From Saccharospirillum sp043196875 (GTDB lineage Bacteria; Pseudomonadota; Gammaproteobacteria; Pseudomonadales; Natronospirillaceae), in contig NZ_JBEBMX010000001.1 in NCBI RefSeq assembly GCF_043196875.1, forward strand, positions 62,001-126,000: a DNA stretch of 64,000 nt, written 5' to 3'. The notes beneath the pieces are model-generated. The model had not been told where the DNA came from, searched no databases, and was given only the letters and a program-made list of their open reading frames with translations. Positions 17,464-26,005 of this stretch are shown in pieces (the first letter of the stretch is position 1; each line of letters starts with the position of its first letter). The translations under genes and the position numbers were made by a program.

Positions 17464-19352
17464 CAGTGCACCTCCACAATTTGCTCGGCCACCAACTCAG
17501 CCAGATCACGAATCTGCGGCCGCGGTTCCACTACGCCTTCTAGCATGGCGGTGCATTGCTGGCAGGCTACGGCGATGGTGTCGGCCTTAACTTCGCGGGC
17601 ATCGTCGACGCGCATATCGGCAATGCGGCGCTCGCCAGGCACATCGGTAATGGGTGCACCGCCGCCGCCGCCGCAACAGCGCGAACGATAACCAGAGCGC
17701 TGCATTTCACTGACTTCTATACCGAGCGCATTCAAAAGCGCTCGTGGCGATTCGTACTCGCCGTTATAGCGCCCCAGGTAACAAGGGTCATGATAAGTGA
17801 CGGTACCGCCATTAAAAGCATCGAGTTTTAGCTGGCGGTTTTTGATCAGTTCATTAATAAAAATCGAATGGTGCAGCACTTCATAATGCCCTCCCAGCTC
17901 GCCGTATTCATTGCGCAACACATGGAAGGCGTGCGGATCGGTGGTGACGATACGGTTAAACTGATAACGGCTCAGCGTTTCGATGTTTTGTTTTGCCAGT
18001 GACTGGAAAGTCGCGTCGTCACCCAGACGCCGGGCAACGTCGCCACTGTCTTTTTCTTCATCGCCGAGTACGGCGACATCGACATTGGCCGCGCGCAGCA
18101 CTTTCACAAAGGCTCGTAAAATGCGCTGACTGCGCATATCGAAAGCGCCGTCGCTGACCCAGAATAAAACATCGGTTTTTTGTTTATCTTTCATCAGCGG
18201 TAAATCCAGGTCCGCTGCCCAGTTGGTTCGACTGGCGGGATCGAAACCATTGGGGTTATCGGTGGCGATTAAGTTCTCTAATACTTCGGCACCTTTGTTC
18301 GGTGTTTCACCACGCTCCAGCGTTAAATAGCGGCGCATATCGACAATGGCATCGACGTGCTCAATCATCATCGGACATTCTTCGACACAGGCTCGGCAAG
18401 TGGTGCACGACCAGAGCGTTTCAGCGCTGACCAGACCATCGACGATCACCTGACCCGGGCCGCCTTTGGCGTCACCAACGCTTTTGCCTGGGTAGGGACT
18501 GCCGGCATAGTTGGCGTCGGAGCCACCGGCCAGACCAACCACCATATCCTGAATCAGTTTTTTCGGGTTCAGCGGCTGACCCGCAGCGAATGCTGGACAT
18601 ACAGCTTCACAACGACCGCATTGCACGCAGGCATCGAAACCAAGCAACTGGTTCCATTTAAAATCCTTAGGTTCGGCAACGCCTAGAGCGCCATCCAGAT
18701 TGACCGCTTTCAGGCCAGTCGAACGACCGCCACCAAAACGCTCAGGGCGACGATGAAAAGCCAGGTGTAAGGCACCGGCGAAGGCGTGTTTCATTGGCCC
18801 GCCCCAACCCATGCCAAACATCAGCTCGGCCAAACCGAAGGCCACGCCAATCAACAAAATGACGGCTAACACCGTGCCGCCAAAATTCTCAGGCAGCCAG
18901 CCGGACGCGATTAAGGTTAATAAGAAAAACGACGCGGAAAACGCCAGTAGATTTTTCGGCAAGCGCATCCAGGGGCCTTTGGATAAACGCTCCGGTGGGT
19001 GGATGCGACGACGGGTCACAAAGAGCGCACCAACAAACATTAAGGCGGTCGCAAACAACAGCGGCACTAATAAAAACGGACTGCGCAGATCGAAAAGATA
19101 AACCGGCAAAATCAGCAGCATGGCCAGCACATAGCCACCGGCCGTGGCCACATGAGTGCGCGACATGGCTTTATCGCGATCCACCACATGGTGCAGATCA
19201 ACCAGATAACGACGCGGCATGGCCAGCAAACCGGCCAGTAAATTCACTGACTCTGGCTGACCGGCGCGCCATAAACGGATGCGCCGTACAGCGCCGATCA
19301 ACAGCAGTAACAGCCCAGCGATGAGTAAGGTTGATAATGCACGATCAAGCAT
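17463..19352 (-). CDS. dgcB: Dimethylglycine demethylase subunit, membrane Fe-S protein
   Basis: A 629-residue protein that, with DgcA, oxidises dimethylglycine to sarcosine. Order of parts: several hydrophobic helices in the first 200 residues, two [4Fe-4S] motifs (CVQCGRCEAVCP and CTTCRACVEECP), then two cysteine-rich heterodisulfide-reductase-type domains with CYLGRYNGEY / SRCCGGGGGAP and VACQQCTAML. This matches P. aeruginosa DgcB. I start it at MLDRALSTLL (ATG 19352) because GGAG stands 7 bases upstream; a longer frame runs 14 codons further. The membrane part suggests that electrons enter near the quinone pool, with EtfAB as partner. Confidence 0.92.
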   Translation of the reverse strand: MLDRALSTLLIAGLLLLLIGAVRRIRLWRAGQPESVNLLAGLLAMPRRYLVDLHHVVDRDKAMSRTHVATAGGYVLAMLLILPVYLFDLRSPFLLVPLLFATALMFVGALFVTRRRIHPPERLSKGPWMRLPKNLLAFSASFFLLTLIASGWLPENFGGTVLAVILLIGVAFGLAELMFGMGWGGPMKHAFAGALHLAFHRRPERFGGGRSTGLKAVNLDGALGVAEPKDFKWNQLLGFDACVQCGRCEAVCPAFAAGQPLNPKKLIQDMVVGLAGGSDANYAGSPYPGKSVGDAKGGPGQVIVDGLVSAETLWSCTTCRACVEECPMMIEHVDAIVDMRRYLTLERGETPNKGAEVLENLIATDNPNGFDPASRTNWAADLDLPLMKDKQKTDVLFWVSDGAFDMRSQRILRAFVKVLRAANVDVAVLGDEEKDSGDVARRLGDDATFQSLAKQNIETLSRYQFNRIVTTDPHAFHVLRNEYGELGGHYEVLHHSIFINELIKNRQLKLDAFNGGTVTYHDPCYLGRYNGEYESPRALLNALGIEVSEMQRSGYRSRCCGGGGGAPITDVPGERRIADMRVDDAREVKADTIAVACQQCTAMLEGVVEPRPQIRDLAELVAEQIVEVH

Positions 19353-19366
19353 TTTTTGCTCCGGGA

Positions 19367-19424
19367 GACGCTTGACGGGAGACGGAAGACGCAACGCCTA
19401 AAACAGCGTCTCCCGTTCAGCGTC
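19367..19424. repeat. REP-like inverted repeat between dgcA and dgcB
   Basis: Two 18-bp copies of GACGCTKRACGGGAGACG face each other (19367-19384 direct, 19407-19424 inverted, two mismatches) around a 22-base loop. They lie between the dgcA stop and the dgcB ribosome site, so the operon mRNA can fold a stable stem there. A third copy of the motif lies at 22112-22129. Confidence 0.75.
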
Positions 19425-19434
19425 ATGCCTTTAT

Positions 19435-21498
19435 TCAAAGATCCTTGCACAGCCGCAACGCATCATAGATAGCCGCGTGCGTATTGCGCTGCGATACGCA
19501 ATCACCCAGACGCCACAAAATCATGCCGTCTTTGGCTTCGCTTAATACCGGTTGCGCCGCGCTGTCGAACAGGGCTTCAACATCAATCTGGCCTTTATTG
19601 ATCGAGTCGGCTTTCAGTTCGTAATAGAGCGCCTCGTTGGGGCGGGTGCCATTTTCAACAACGATCTGATCAACCACCCGCTCTTCTTTCTGGCCGGTGT
19701 ATTCGTTTTCCAGAACAGCAACTTTTTTGTCGCCTTCGGCGTAGACTTTTTCCAACATCATGTCGGAGGTCATCACCACTTCACGTTCATACAGGCTGCG
19801 GTAATAGGTCGGGAAAGTCGTCCCGCCGATGCCGACACCGGGTTTGATGTCGTCGGTGACCAACTCGACCAAACTGCCTTTGCTGGCCAGGTAATCCGCC
19901 GCCGACATACCTGAGAATTCGCAGATGGTGTCGTACACCAGAACGTTCTCGCCCGGCTCAACGGCACCGCTGAGAATGTCCCAGGTTGAAACCACCAAAC
20001 CTTCATCAAAACCCCACTCAGGATTCTGTTGCAGGAAAGGCGTGCCGCCGGTTGCCAGAATGCAAACCTCCGGATTTAAATCACGAATCAGGGCCGCATC
20101 GGCGGCGGTATTGAAACGCAGCTCCACCTTCAGTCGCGCCAGTTCCAGCGCGTACCAACGGGTAATGCCAGCAATCTGATCGCGCTGTGGCGCTTTGGAT
20201 GCCAGTGTAATTTGGCCACCGAGCTCACTGCCTTTTTCGATCAGAGTGACGTTGTGGCCACGCTCGGCGGCTACACGCGCTGCTTCCATACCGCCCGGTC
20301 CACCACCAATAACTACCACCTTACGAATCGGCCCAGTGGTCTTTTCGATGATGTGCGGCATGCCCATGTATTCGCGCGAGGTCGCGGCATTCTGAATGCA
20401 CAGCACATCGAGGCCCTGGTACTGACGGTCGATGCAATAGTTGGCGCCGACGCACTGTCGAATCTGATCGACCTGATCCATTTTGATCTTGGCAATAAAA
20501 TGCGGGTCGGCAATATGCGCACGGGTCATGCCTACAAAGTCGACGTAACCGGCTTCGAGAATACGCTCAGCCTGGTTCGGGTCTTTGATGTTCTGGGCAT
20601 GAATTACCGGTACATCGACCACCTCCTTAATGCCCGCCGCCAGATGCAAAAACGGCTCCGGTGGATAGGACATATTGGGAATCACATTGGCGAGCGTGTT
20701 GTGGGTATCGCAGCCGGAACCGACGACGCCAAAGAAATCGAGTTGGCCAGTGGCGTTGTAGTATTTGGCAATCTCTTTCATGTCGTCGTGGGTCAGACCA
20801 TCGGGATGGAATTCATCACCGCAAATACGCATGCCGACGACAAAATCCCGACCAACTTCCGCACGTACCGCTTTCAATACTTCCATACCAAAGCGCATGC
20901 GATTTTCAAAAGTACCGCCCCATTCATCGGTGCGTTTATTCACCCGAGGTGACCAGAACTGATCGATCATATGCTGGTGCACGGCCGACAGTTCGACGCC
21001 ATCCAAACCACCTTCTTTGGCACGGCGCGCGGCCTGGGCGAAGTCGCCGATCACGCGCCAGATTTCTTCTTCTTCGATGGTTTTACAGGTAGCGCGATGC
21101 ACCGGCTCACGAATGCCGGAGGGTGACATCAGGTTCGGCCAGTTTTCGCCATCCCAGCGTGAGCGGCGGCCCATATGGGTGATCTGAATCATGATCTTGC
21201 CGCCGTGCTTGTGCACGGCATCGGCTAGATTTTGGAAGTGCGGGATGATGCGATCGGTTGATAAATTGACCGAGCTCCACCAGCTTTGCGGGCTGTCGAT
21301 CGATACCACACTGGAGCCGCCACAGATGCACAGACCGCAACCGCCTTTGGCTTTTTCTTCGTAATATTTCACATAGCGATCGGTCGTCATGCCGCCATCG
21401 GTAGCATAAACCTCGGCATGCGCCGTGCTGACAACGCGGTTACGAATGGTGAGCTGATTGATTTTCAGCGGCGTGAACAGTTTTTCAAACTGGGACAT
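19435..21498 (-). CDS. dgcA: Dimethylglycine demethylase subunit, FMN/NAD-type flavoprotein
   Basis: A 687-residue flavoenzyme built like trimethylamine dehydrogenase: an FMN TIM barrel (residues about 1-345, starting FEKLFTPLKINQLTIRNR), an Fe-S segment, and a C-terminal dinucleotide-binding half with VVVIGGGPGGMEAARVAAER near residue 393. It removes a methyl group from dimethylglycine, giving sarcosine and formaldehyde. In the Fe-S segment (CVGANYC, residues 349-355, then Cys367) the second of the four ligands of trimethylamine dehydrogenase is Ala352. The gene lies 61 bp after the DUF5943-type gene and 82 bp before dgcB, in the P. aeruginosa order. Confidence 0.92.
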   Translation of the reverse strand: MSQFEKLFTPLKINQLTIRNRVVSTAHAEVYATDGGMTTDRYVKYYEEKAKGGCGLCICGGSSVVSIDSPQSWWSSVNLSTDRIIPHFQNLADAVHKHGGKIMIQITHMGRRSRWDGENWPNLMSPSGIREPVHRATCKTIEEEEIWRVIGDFAQAARRAKEGGLDGVELSAVHQHMIDQFWSPRVNKRTDEWGGTFENRMRFGMEVLKAVRAEVGRDFVVGMRICGDEFHPDGLTHDDMKEIAKYYNATGQLDFFGVVGSGCDTHNTLANVIPNMSYPPEPFLHLAAGIKEVVDVPVIHAQNIKDPNQAERILEAGYVDFVGMTRAHIADPHFIAKIKMDQVDQIRQCVGANYCIDRQYQGLDVLCIQNAATSREYMGMPHIIEKTTGPIRKVVVIGGGPGGMEAARVAAERGHNVTLIEKGSELGGQITLASKAPQRDQIAGITRWYALELARLKVELRFNTAADAALIRDLNPEVCILATGGTPFLQQNPEWGFDEGLVVSTWDILSGAVEPGENVLVYDTICEFSGMSAADYLASKGSLVELVTDDIKPGVGIGGTTFPTYYRSLYEREVVMTSDMMLEKVYAEGDKKVAVLENEYTGQKEERVVDQIVVENGTRPNEALYYELKADSINKGQIDVEALFDSAAQPVLSEAKDGMILWRLGDCVSQRNTHAAIYDALRLCKDL

Positions 21499-21559
21499 AA
21501 CACGGCTCCCGGCGAACCTGACCCAGGGCGAACTGAGCCGGTTAACAATGATTCAAAAG

Positions 21560-22090
21560 TTACAGCGGCGTCACTTCAAACAGGCCGTAATCGACACCCG
21601 TTTCGGCGGCGCACTGAGTTTGTTTGGCTTGGGTTTTTATCGTCAGGCCTTCGGCTTGGGCGATCTGATCCATGGCTCCGGCGAACCAGCCGGTGAACAT
21701 ATAGTCGACCATGCGATCGACCTTGCCGTAGAAGTAGACGAACGCAGAATGGTCGAGACGAACCCGGGCCGTGCCAGCGGCGATATCGAGCTGTTCAATG
21801 CTGAACAAACCCCAGCCACGTTGCGACAGACGGCGCATGTAATGTTCGAACACTTCAGCGCCTTTCAGGCCATGCAGTTCGGCTTCTTTTTCGCACCAGT
21901 GCCAGGCCGATTTGTAGCCGGCTTTATAGAGAATCTCGGCATAACGCTCGGCGCCGATTTCCTCTTCAATGGCCTGATGATTGTTGATAAAGAAATGCCG
22001 GGGCACGTACAGCATGGGCAGTGCATCGGTGGTCCAGACGCCGGTTTCGTCGTCGACCTGGATGGGCATTTCGGGCGCATGATGGGACAT
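21560..22090 (-). CDS. DUF5943-type protein of the betaine catabolic operon
   Basis: A 176-residue soluble protein, homologous in position and sequence character to the gene between the dipeptidase and dgcA in Pseudomonas (PA5397 type). No enzymatic motif is visible. The middle (ELHGLKGAEVFEHYMRRLSQ, then GWGLFSIEQLDIAAGTARVR) resembles the small-molecule-binding V4R fold, and DRMVDYMFTGWFAGAMDQIA is a conserved helix. It may be a ligand-binding or accessory protein for dimethylglycine demethylation, but this rests on operon context alone. ATG 22090 follows a GGAA ribosome site. Confidence 0.75.
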   Translation of the reverse strand: MSHHAPEMPIQVDDETGVWTTDALPMLYVPRHFFINNHQAIEEEIGAERYAEILYKAGYKSAWHWCEKEAELHGLKGAEVFEHYMRRLSQRGWGLFSIEQLDIAAGTARVRLDHSAFVYFYGKVDRMVDYMFTGWFAGAMDQIAQAEGLTIKTQAKQTQCAAETGVDYGLFEVTPL

Positions 22091-22111
22091 TTTATTTCCT
22101 TCGGAATGCTA

Positions 22112-22129
22112 GACGCTTAACGGGAGCGG
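22112..22129 (+). repeat. Third copy of the 18-bp REP-like motif
   Basis: GACGCTTAACGGGAGCGG matches the 19367-19384 copy at 16 of 18 bases. It lies in the 70-bp gap between the dipeptidase and the DUF5943-type gene of the same operon. Confidence 0.55.
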
Positions 22130-22160
22130 AACGCCGCCCGGACGAGAGACACTAAAAGCA

Positions 22161-23141
22161 TTAGGACTCGCCCCAGACGTCGCCCAGAATCCGCAGCCAG
22201 TTTTCACCCATGATTTTTTGCGTGACGCGCTCGGAGAAGCCGTTGCGTAACAGGGCTTCGGTCAGGTTGGGGAATTCGCCGACGGTACGGATGCCTTCGG
22301 GGTTGACGATCTTGCCGAACTGGGTCAGTTCGCGCGCATAGCCTTTGTCGTGCACCAGATAATCGAAGAAGGCTTTGTCCTGGCCTTGGGTGAAGTCGGT
22401 GCCGATGCCGATCTGGTCTTCACCGACGATGTCAAGAATGTAGGCAATGGCTTCAACGTAGTCGTCGATGGTCGCATCCGGACCTTTGGCCAGAAACGGC
22501 GTGAACATGGTGACGCCGACAAAGCCGCCGTGGTCGGCAATAAACTTCAGCTCTGCATCGGATTTATTACGCGGATGTTCTTTCAAACCGGACGGCAAGC
22601 AATGCGAATAGCAAACCGGTTTTTTCGATTCGAGGATCACTTCTTCGGAGGTTTTGCTGCCCACGTGCGACAGGTCGCACATGATGCCGACGCGGTTCAT
22701 TTCCGCGACCACTTCGCGACCAAAACCAGACAGTCCGCCGTCGCGTTCGTAACAGCCAGTGCCGATCAGATTCTGGGTGTTGTAGCACATCTGTACCACG
22801 CCCACGCCCAGGTCTTTGAATATCTGTACGTAACCAAGCTGGTCTTCAAAAGCATGGGCGTTTTGAAAACCGAAGATGATGCCGGTCTTACCCAGCTCTT
22901 TGGCTTTGCGGATATCGGCGGTGGTTTCAACTTTCATTACCAGGTCGCTGTTGGCTTCAATCAGCCGGTTAACCTGGACGATGTTATCGACGGTGTCTTG
23001 AAAATCTTCCCAGACTGAAACAGTGCAGTTGGCCGCCGTCAGCTGGCCTTTGCGCATATCTTCGAACAGTTCACGGCCCCATTTGGCAATGATCAGGCCG
23101 TCGATAATGATGGAATCCTGGTGCAGTCTGGCAGCAGTCAT
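22161..23141 (-). CDS. Membrane dipeptidase-like metallopeptidase, family M19
   Basis: A 326-residue zinc amidohydrolase-fold protein of the renal-dipeptidase family. Seen: IIIDGLIIAKW at the start (in place of the usual DGHND, so that metal site differs), FGFQNAHAFEDQLGYVQIF, the metal site MCDLSHVG, VCYSHCLP and IGIGTDFTQGQ. There is no signal peptide, so it is probably cytoplasmic despite the family name. It heads the dgc operon, as PA5396 does in P. aeruginosa, and the proposed GbdR-type promoter lies 40 bp upstream. Its substrate in betaine metabolism is not known. A decayed partial copy lies at 25691-25920. Confidence 0.85.
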   Translation of the reverse strand: MTAARLHQDSIIIDGLIIAKWGRELFEDMRKGQLTAANCTVSVWEDFQDTVDNIVQVNRLIEANSDLVMKVETTADIRKAKELGKTGIIFGFQNAHAFEDQLGYVQIFKDLGVGVVQMCYNTQNLIGTGCYERDGGLSGFGREVVAEMNRVGIMCDLSHVGSKTSEEVILESKKPVCYSHCLPSGLKEHPRNKSDAELKFIADHGGFVGVTMFTPFLAKGPDATIDDYVEAIAYILDIVGEDQIGIGTDFTQGQDKAFFDYLVHDKGYARELTQFGKIVNPEGIRTVGEFPNLTEALLRNGFSERVTQKIMGENWLRILGDVWGES

Positions 23142-23180
23142 GGCGAACCTCTGGCGTCTTAAAATACGGTTATGGCTGGC

Positions 23181-23244
23181 AGTGTATCCAGCGTCTTTGG
23201 CGTCAGGGTCACTGGAAGCGACAACGGCAAACCCAAAATCGGCA
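23181..23244 (-). promoter_or_regulatory. Proposed GbdR operator and promoter of the dipeptidase-dgc-etf operon
   Basis: Reading the minus strand: half-site TGCCGA at 23244-23239, half-site TGTCGC at 23223-23218 (21 bp apart), and a -10 hexamer TACACT at 23186-23181, 37 bp after the second half-site. This is the geometry of the glyA, soxB and gbcA promoters. The leader would be about 30 nt. The first half-site is the weakest of the four. Confidence 0.5.
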
Positions 23245-23302
23245 TTACGGCTGACGGGCTGGTCTATCTGAGTAAAGGATAAGAAGGGAACCAGAGGTGG
23301 AT

Positions 23303-23336
23303 GCGGCGCTCCGTTACATCCGGAACGCCGCTTTAT
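23303..23336. terminator. Strong hairpin between the dipeptidase promoter and the lipoprotein gene
   Basis: GCGGCGCTCCG (23303-23313) pairs with CGGAACGCCGC (23321-23331) around a 7-base loop; TTTATATT follows on the plus strand. It lies 34 bp beyond the lipoprotein stop, so it may end that transcript on the minus strand, though the T-run is on the plus side. Confidence 0.55.
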
Positions 23337-23369
23337 ATTGAGGGTTAACAGGGATGGGTATAAAGAGGA

Positions 23370-25493
23370 CTAGTAGAGATACACCGCACCGGCGTTTGGC
23401 AAGTCATCATCGGTGGCATCGATGCCGTCTTTCGGACTGGTCGCGCCCGGCGCACTCATGGCGAGGGTCTCGCCATCGCCGCTCAGTTCAACCGTCTGGC
23501 CCGTCCAACCGGTTCGGATGGCACTGCTACTATCACCGGCGGCCGCATCGCCCTCCCGCGGCTGGCTGGTTTTTATGTATGACTGCAACGACCACAGGCT
23601 GGTTCTGCCTGCACGGCTATAGTAGTAGGCCGCACCTGAGTACTTCGCCCCCGTATCAGAAAACGGATCGGCCATGCCCTCTATATGTGGGTGGAGGCCG
23701 GCGGTTGAACTGCTTTCTCTTCCCGCCCCGATGACCAGACCCAGGCCGTCATCGCTCAAACTGACGGAGGTGCCAAAATAGTTGTGTCGCTTGGCATTCT
23801 CGGCCTTGATGAAACTTTCCAGCGCCCATGTTTCTTGTTGAGTCGTTCGGGCATATACATAGACGGCACCGGATTCCCACAACCCCCCTGGTAAAGAATC
23901 TGGTGAGCTAAATACCCCTTTTGCGTTGCGATCGTCTAATACGGCCCCGACGGCCATCACCAAACCGTCGTCGCTCAAATCGATGGCAGTGCCATAAAAC
24001 TGTTGGCCCGCAATGCTCGACTTTATAAAGGTTGTGAACTGGACTGTATCGTCATCCTTGCGCTGGTATAGATAGACCGCTCCGGAATCAGGTGCATCCT
24101 CATTGTTCACGACGGCAGTATGGACCCCCAATGCATCGCTGTCTTCCTGCGGGGCATACACCGCGACAGTATCCCCGCCCCCATTGAGCTTGACCACCGT
24201 ACCAAAAAAATCACCTTCGCCAGGGTTTTCAGCTTTGATATAGGCCAGCTCGACCCAATCGCTTTGCCTGTCTTGGCGCGTGAACAGGTAGGCTGCACCT
24301 GAATTGGCTAGCGGGTTTTCACCGGTTACGTCCGGAGATACGCCCTGGGCATCAATACTTTCATTCGGAGCGCCCACCGCCAGCGTCAAACCATCAGCAC
24401 TCAGGCTGACCGAGGCTCCAAATCGAGCGCTTCTATTGGAGTTGGGTGCTACTAATAGTGGTACAGAATCGCTCCAACTACTCAGCGTATCCGGGCGGCT
24501 ATAGACCTGTACGGCACCGCCTCTGTATATCGTTTCACTGCTTTTTTTGGGTACCCCTACCGCCAGGACCAGACCGTCCGCACTCAGGCTGACCGAACGG
24601 CCATACATTTCATCGCTCTTTGGTGTGTTAGTCATGACCTGGGATTGCCATTCACCAGTCGTTACATCCCGGTTATAGACATAGACGGCGCCGATACCCT
24701 GACCATTTTTGTCTTCACCAATCGCCAGCGTAGTGCCGTCTTTGCTCAAGGCAATGGATCGCCCGAAAAAGGCATTCGTTGACGGCTCTGTTGCCTTGAA
24801 CATGCCAATACCACTGACCAAGCTGGGGTCGGCCTCAAAGGCTTCGGCAGCTGTTATTTGAGCTACAGCCTTACACGGAGTACTGCTAGCCGTAGCACAG
24901 GCTTCCAATACATAGAGGGCATTCCAGCGATCATAGATCGGTACGGTATGCAGAAAGCTATCGGTGTCGCTGCTCAATACACTGCTGATATCAACGAAAC
25001 CAGAGCCAGCGGCCCTACGTTCTGAGAGCCGATAGCCTTGGGCTCCGTCAACCTTTGCCCATGCAAGGCTGAAGGTCTTAGGGGATTTCAAGGTCAAGGT
25101 GAGGCCCGTTTTGGGTATATTGAGATCGATACAACTTATTTCGATCAGGATGTTAGCGGTATCCACCGTGCCGCTGATTTCGGCTGGGTCTTCGGTTTGG
25201 TCCTGCTCTATGCTGCAATCCTGGGTTACCGGCTGTTTGCTGATGGCGACGCTATACGCCTCACCTTGCTTGAGACGAGAGGGGAAGGTGAATGTCTTGT
25301 TGTCTTTGATGGTCAGATTTTCAACCTGGTCACCAGCGTTCAGGGTGAGTGTTAACTCGCCCACCAAATTCGTTATTGAACCGCCTACGGTAAAGCTAGG
25401 CTTCGATGTGGATTCGCTGTTACAACCCACCAGAGCTATCGCCAATAGAATGCCGGGCAATAGATGGCGATAAACCACCTTGAGTCGTGTCAT
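23370..25493 (-). CDS. Lipoprotein with FG-GAP-type beta-propeller repeats
   Basis: A 707-residue exported lipoprotein. The signal peptide ends in the lipobox LLAIALVGC with Cys24. I start it at ATG 25493 (MTRLKVVYRH), preceded by GAGG. After a beta-sandwich-like region of about 200 residues come about seven repeats of the pattern FGxSVSLSxDGxTLAVGAP ... GAVYVY, the FG-GAP/integrin-type propeller unit. Examples are FFGRSIALSKDGTTLAIG, RFGASVSLSADGLTLAVG and YFGTSVSLSDDGLGLVIG. Such proteins are surface or periplasmic binding scaffolds. No neighbour points to a ligand. It sits between the dipeptidase gene and its partial copy, so it probably arrived by rearrangement. Confidence 0.82.
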   Translation of the reverse strand: MTRLKVVYRHLLPGILLAIALVGCNSESTSKPSFTVGGSITNLVGELTLTLNAGDQVENLTIKDNKTFTFPSRLKQGEAYSVAISKQPVTQDCSIEQDQTEDPAEISGTVDTANILIEISCIDLNIPKTGLTLTLKSPKTFSLAWAKVDGAQGYRLSERRAAGSGFVDISSVLSSDTDSFLHTVPIYDRWNALYVLEACATASSTPCKAVAQITAAEAFEADPSLVSGIGMFKATEPSTNAFFGRSIALSKDGTTLAIGEDKNGQGIGAVYVYNRDVTTGEWQSQVMTNTPKSDEMYGRSVSLSADGLVLAVGVPKKSSETIYRGGAVQVYSRPDTLSSWSDSVPLLVAPNSNRSARFGASVSLSADGLTLAVGAPNESIDAQGVSPDVTGENPLANSGAAYLFTRQDRQSDWVELAYIKAENPGEGDFFGTVVKLNGGGDTVAVYAPQEDSDALGVHTAVVNNEDAPDSGAVYLYQRKDDDTVQFTTFIKSSIAGQQFYGTAIDLSDDGLVMAVGAVLDDRNAKGVFSSPDSLPGGLWESGAVYVYARTTQQETWALESFIKAENAKRHNYFGTSVSLSDDGLGLVIGAGRESSSTAGLHPHIEGMADPFSDTGAKYSGAAYYYSRAGRTSLWSLQSYIKTSQPREGDAAAGDSSSAIRTGWTGQTVELSGDGETLAMSAPGATSPKDGIDATDDDLPNAGAVYLY

Positions 25494-25690
25494 GATCAAA
25501 CCTCGAGAGAATCTAGTTAGGACGGAAAACCGGTGGCCGTAATTCACTGCCATCGGCGAACTGGATTACCTTACAGGCCTGTCGTTTGATTAAGCGTTTG
25601 ACAAATCGTTGTATTTTTCAGGTCTTTCTTAAAAATGAGAAGTGGCTCAAAGAAACCGAAAATCACTCAAGTGTGAATCGGCGATATGCG

Positions 25691-25920
25691 TCAGGTTCGG
25701 GGTGCTGTATCACATCTGTACGACGCTGAGGTCTTTGACGATTTCTACCTAACCCAATTGATCTTCAACAGCATGGGCATTTTGAAAACCGAAAAATTAT
25801 TCCCGTTTTGCCCAGCTCTTTGGCTTTGCGGATATCAGGCATGGTTTTGACTTTTATTATCAGGTCGCTGTTGGCTTCAATCAGCCGGTTAACCTGGACG
25901 ATGTTATCGACGGTGTCTTA
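25691..25920 (-). pseudogene. Decayed partial copy of the M19 dipeptidase gene
   Basis: Bases 25691-25920 align without large gaps to 22767-23000 of the dipeptidase gene (codons about 47-125). The last 59 bases (25861-25919) are identical to 22941-22999, while the rest carries many substitutions and small indels that break the frame. Both ends are abrupt. The gap 25494-26005 holds nothing else except this remnant and the gbdR terminator. Confidence 0.9.
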
Positions 25921-25960
25921 AACGTCTTATGGCGATGATCCCCCCACAAAAGCCCGGCAA

Positions 25961-25986
25961 TAAAAAGCCCGCCATAAAGGCGGGCT
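25961..25986 (-). terminator. Rho-independent terminator of gbdR
   Basis: On the minus strand AGCCCGCC, a five-base loop and GGCGGGCT are followed by TTTTTA. The hairpin begins 20 bp after the gbdR stop codon. Confidence 0.88.
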
Positions 25987-26005
25987 CAGGTTTCATGCTT
26001 CAGGC

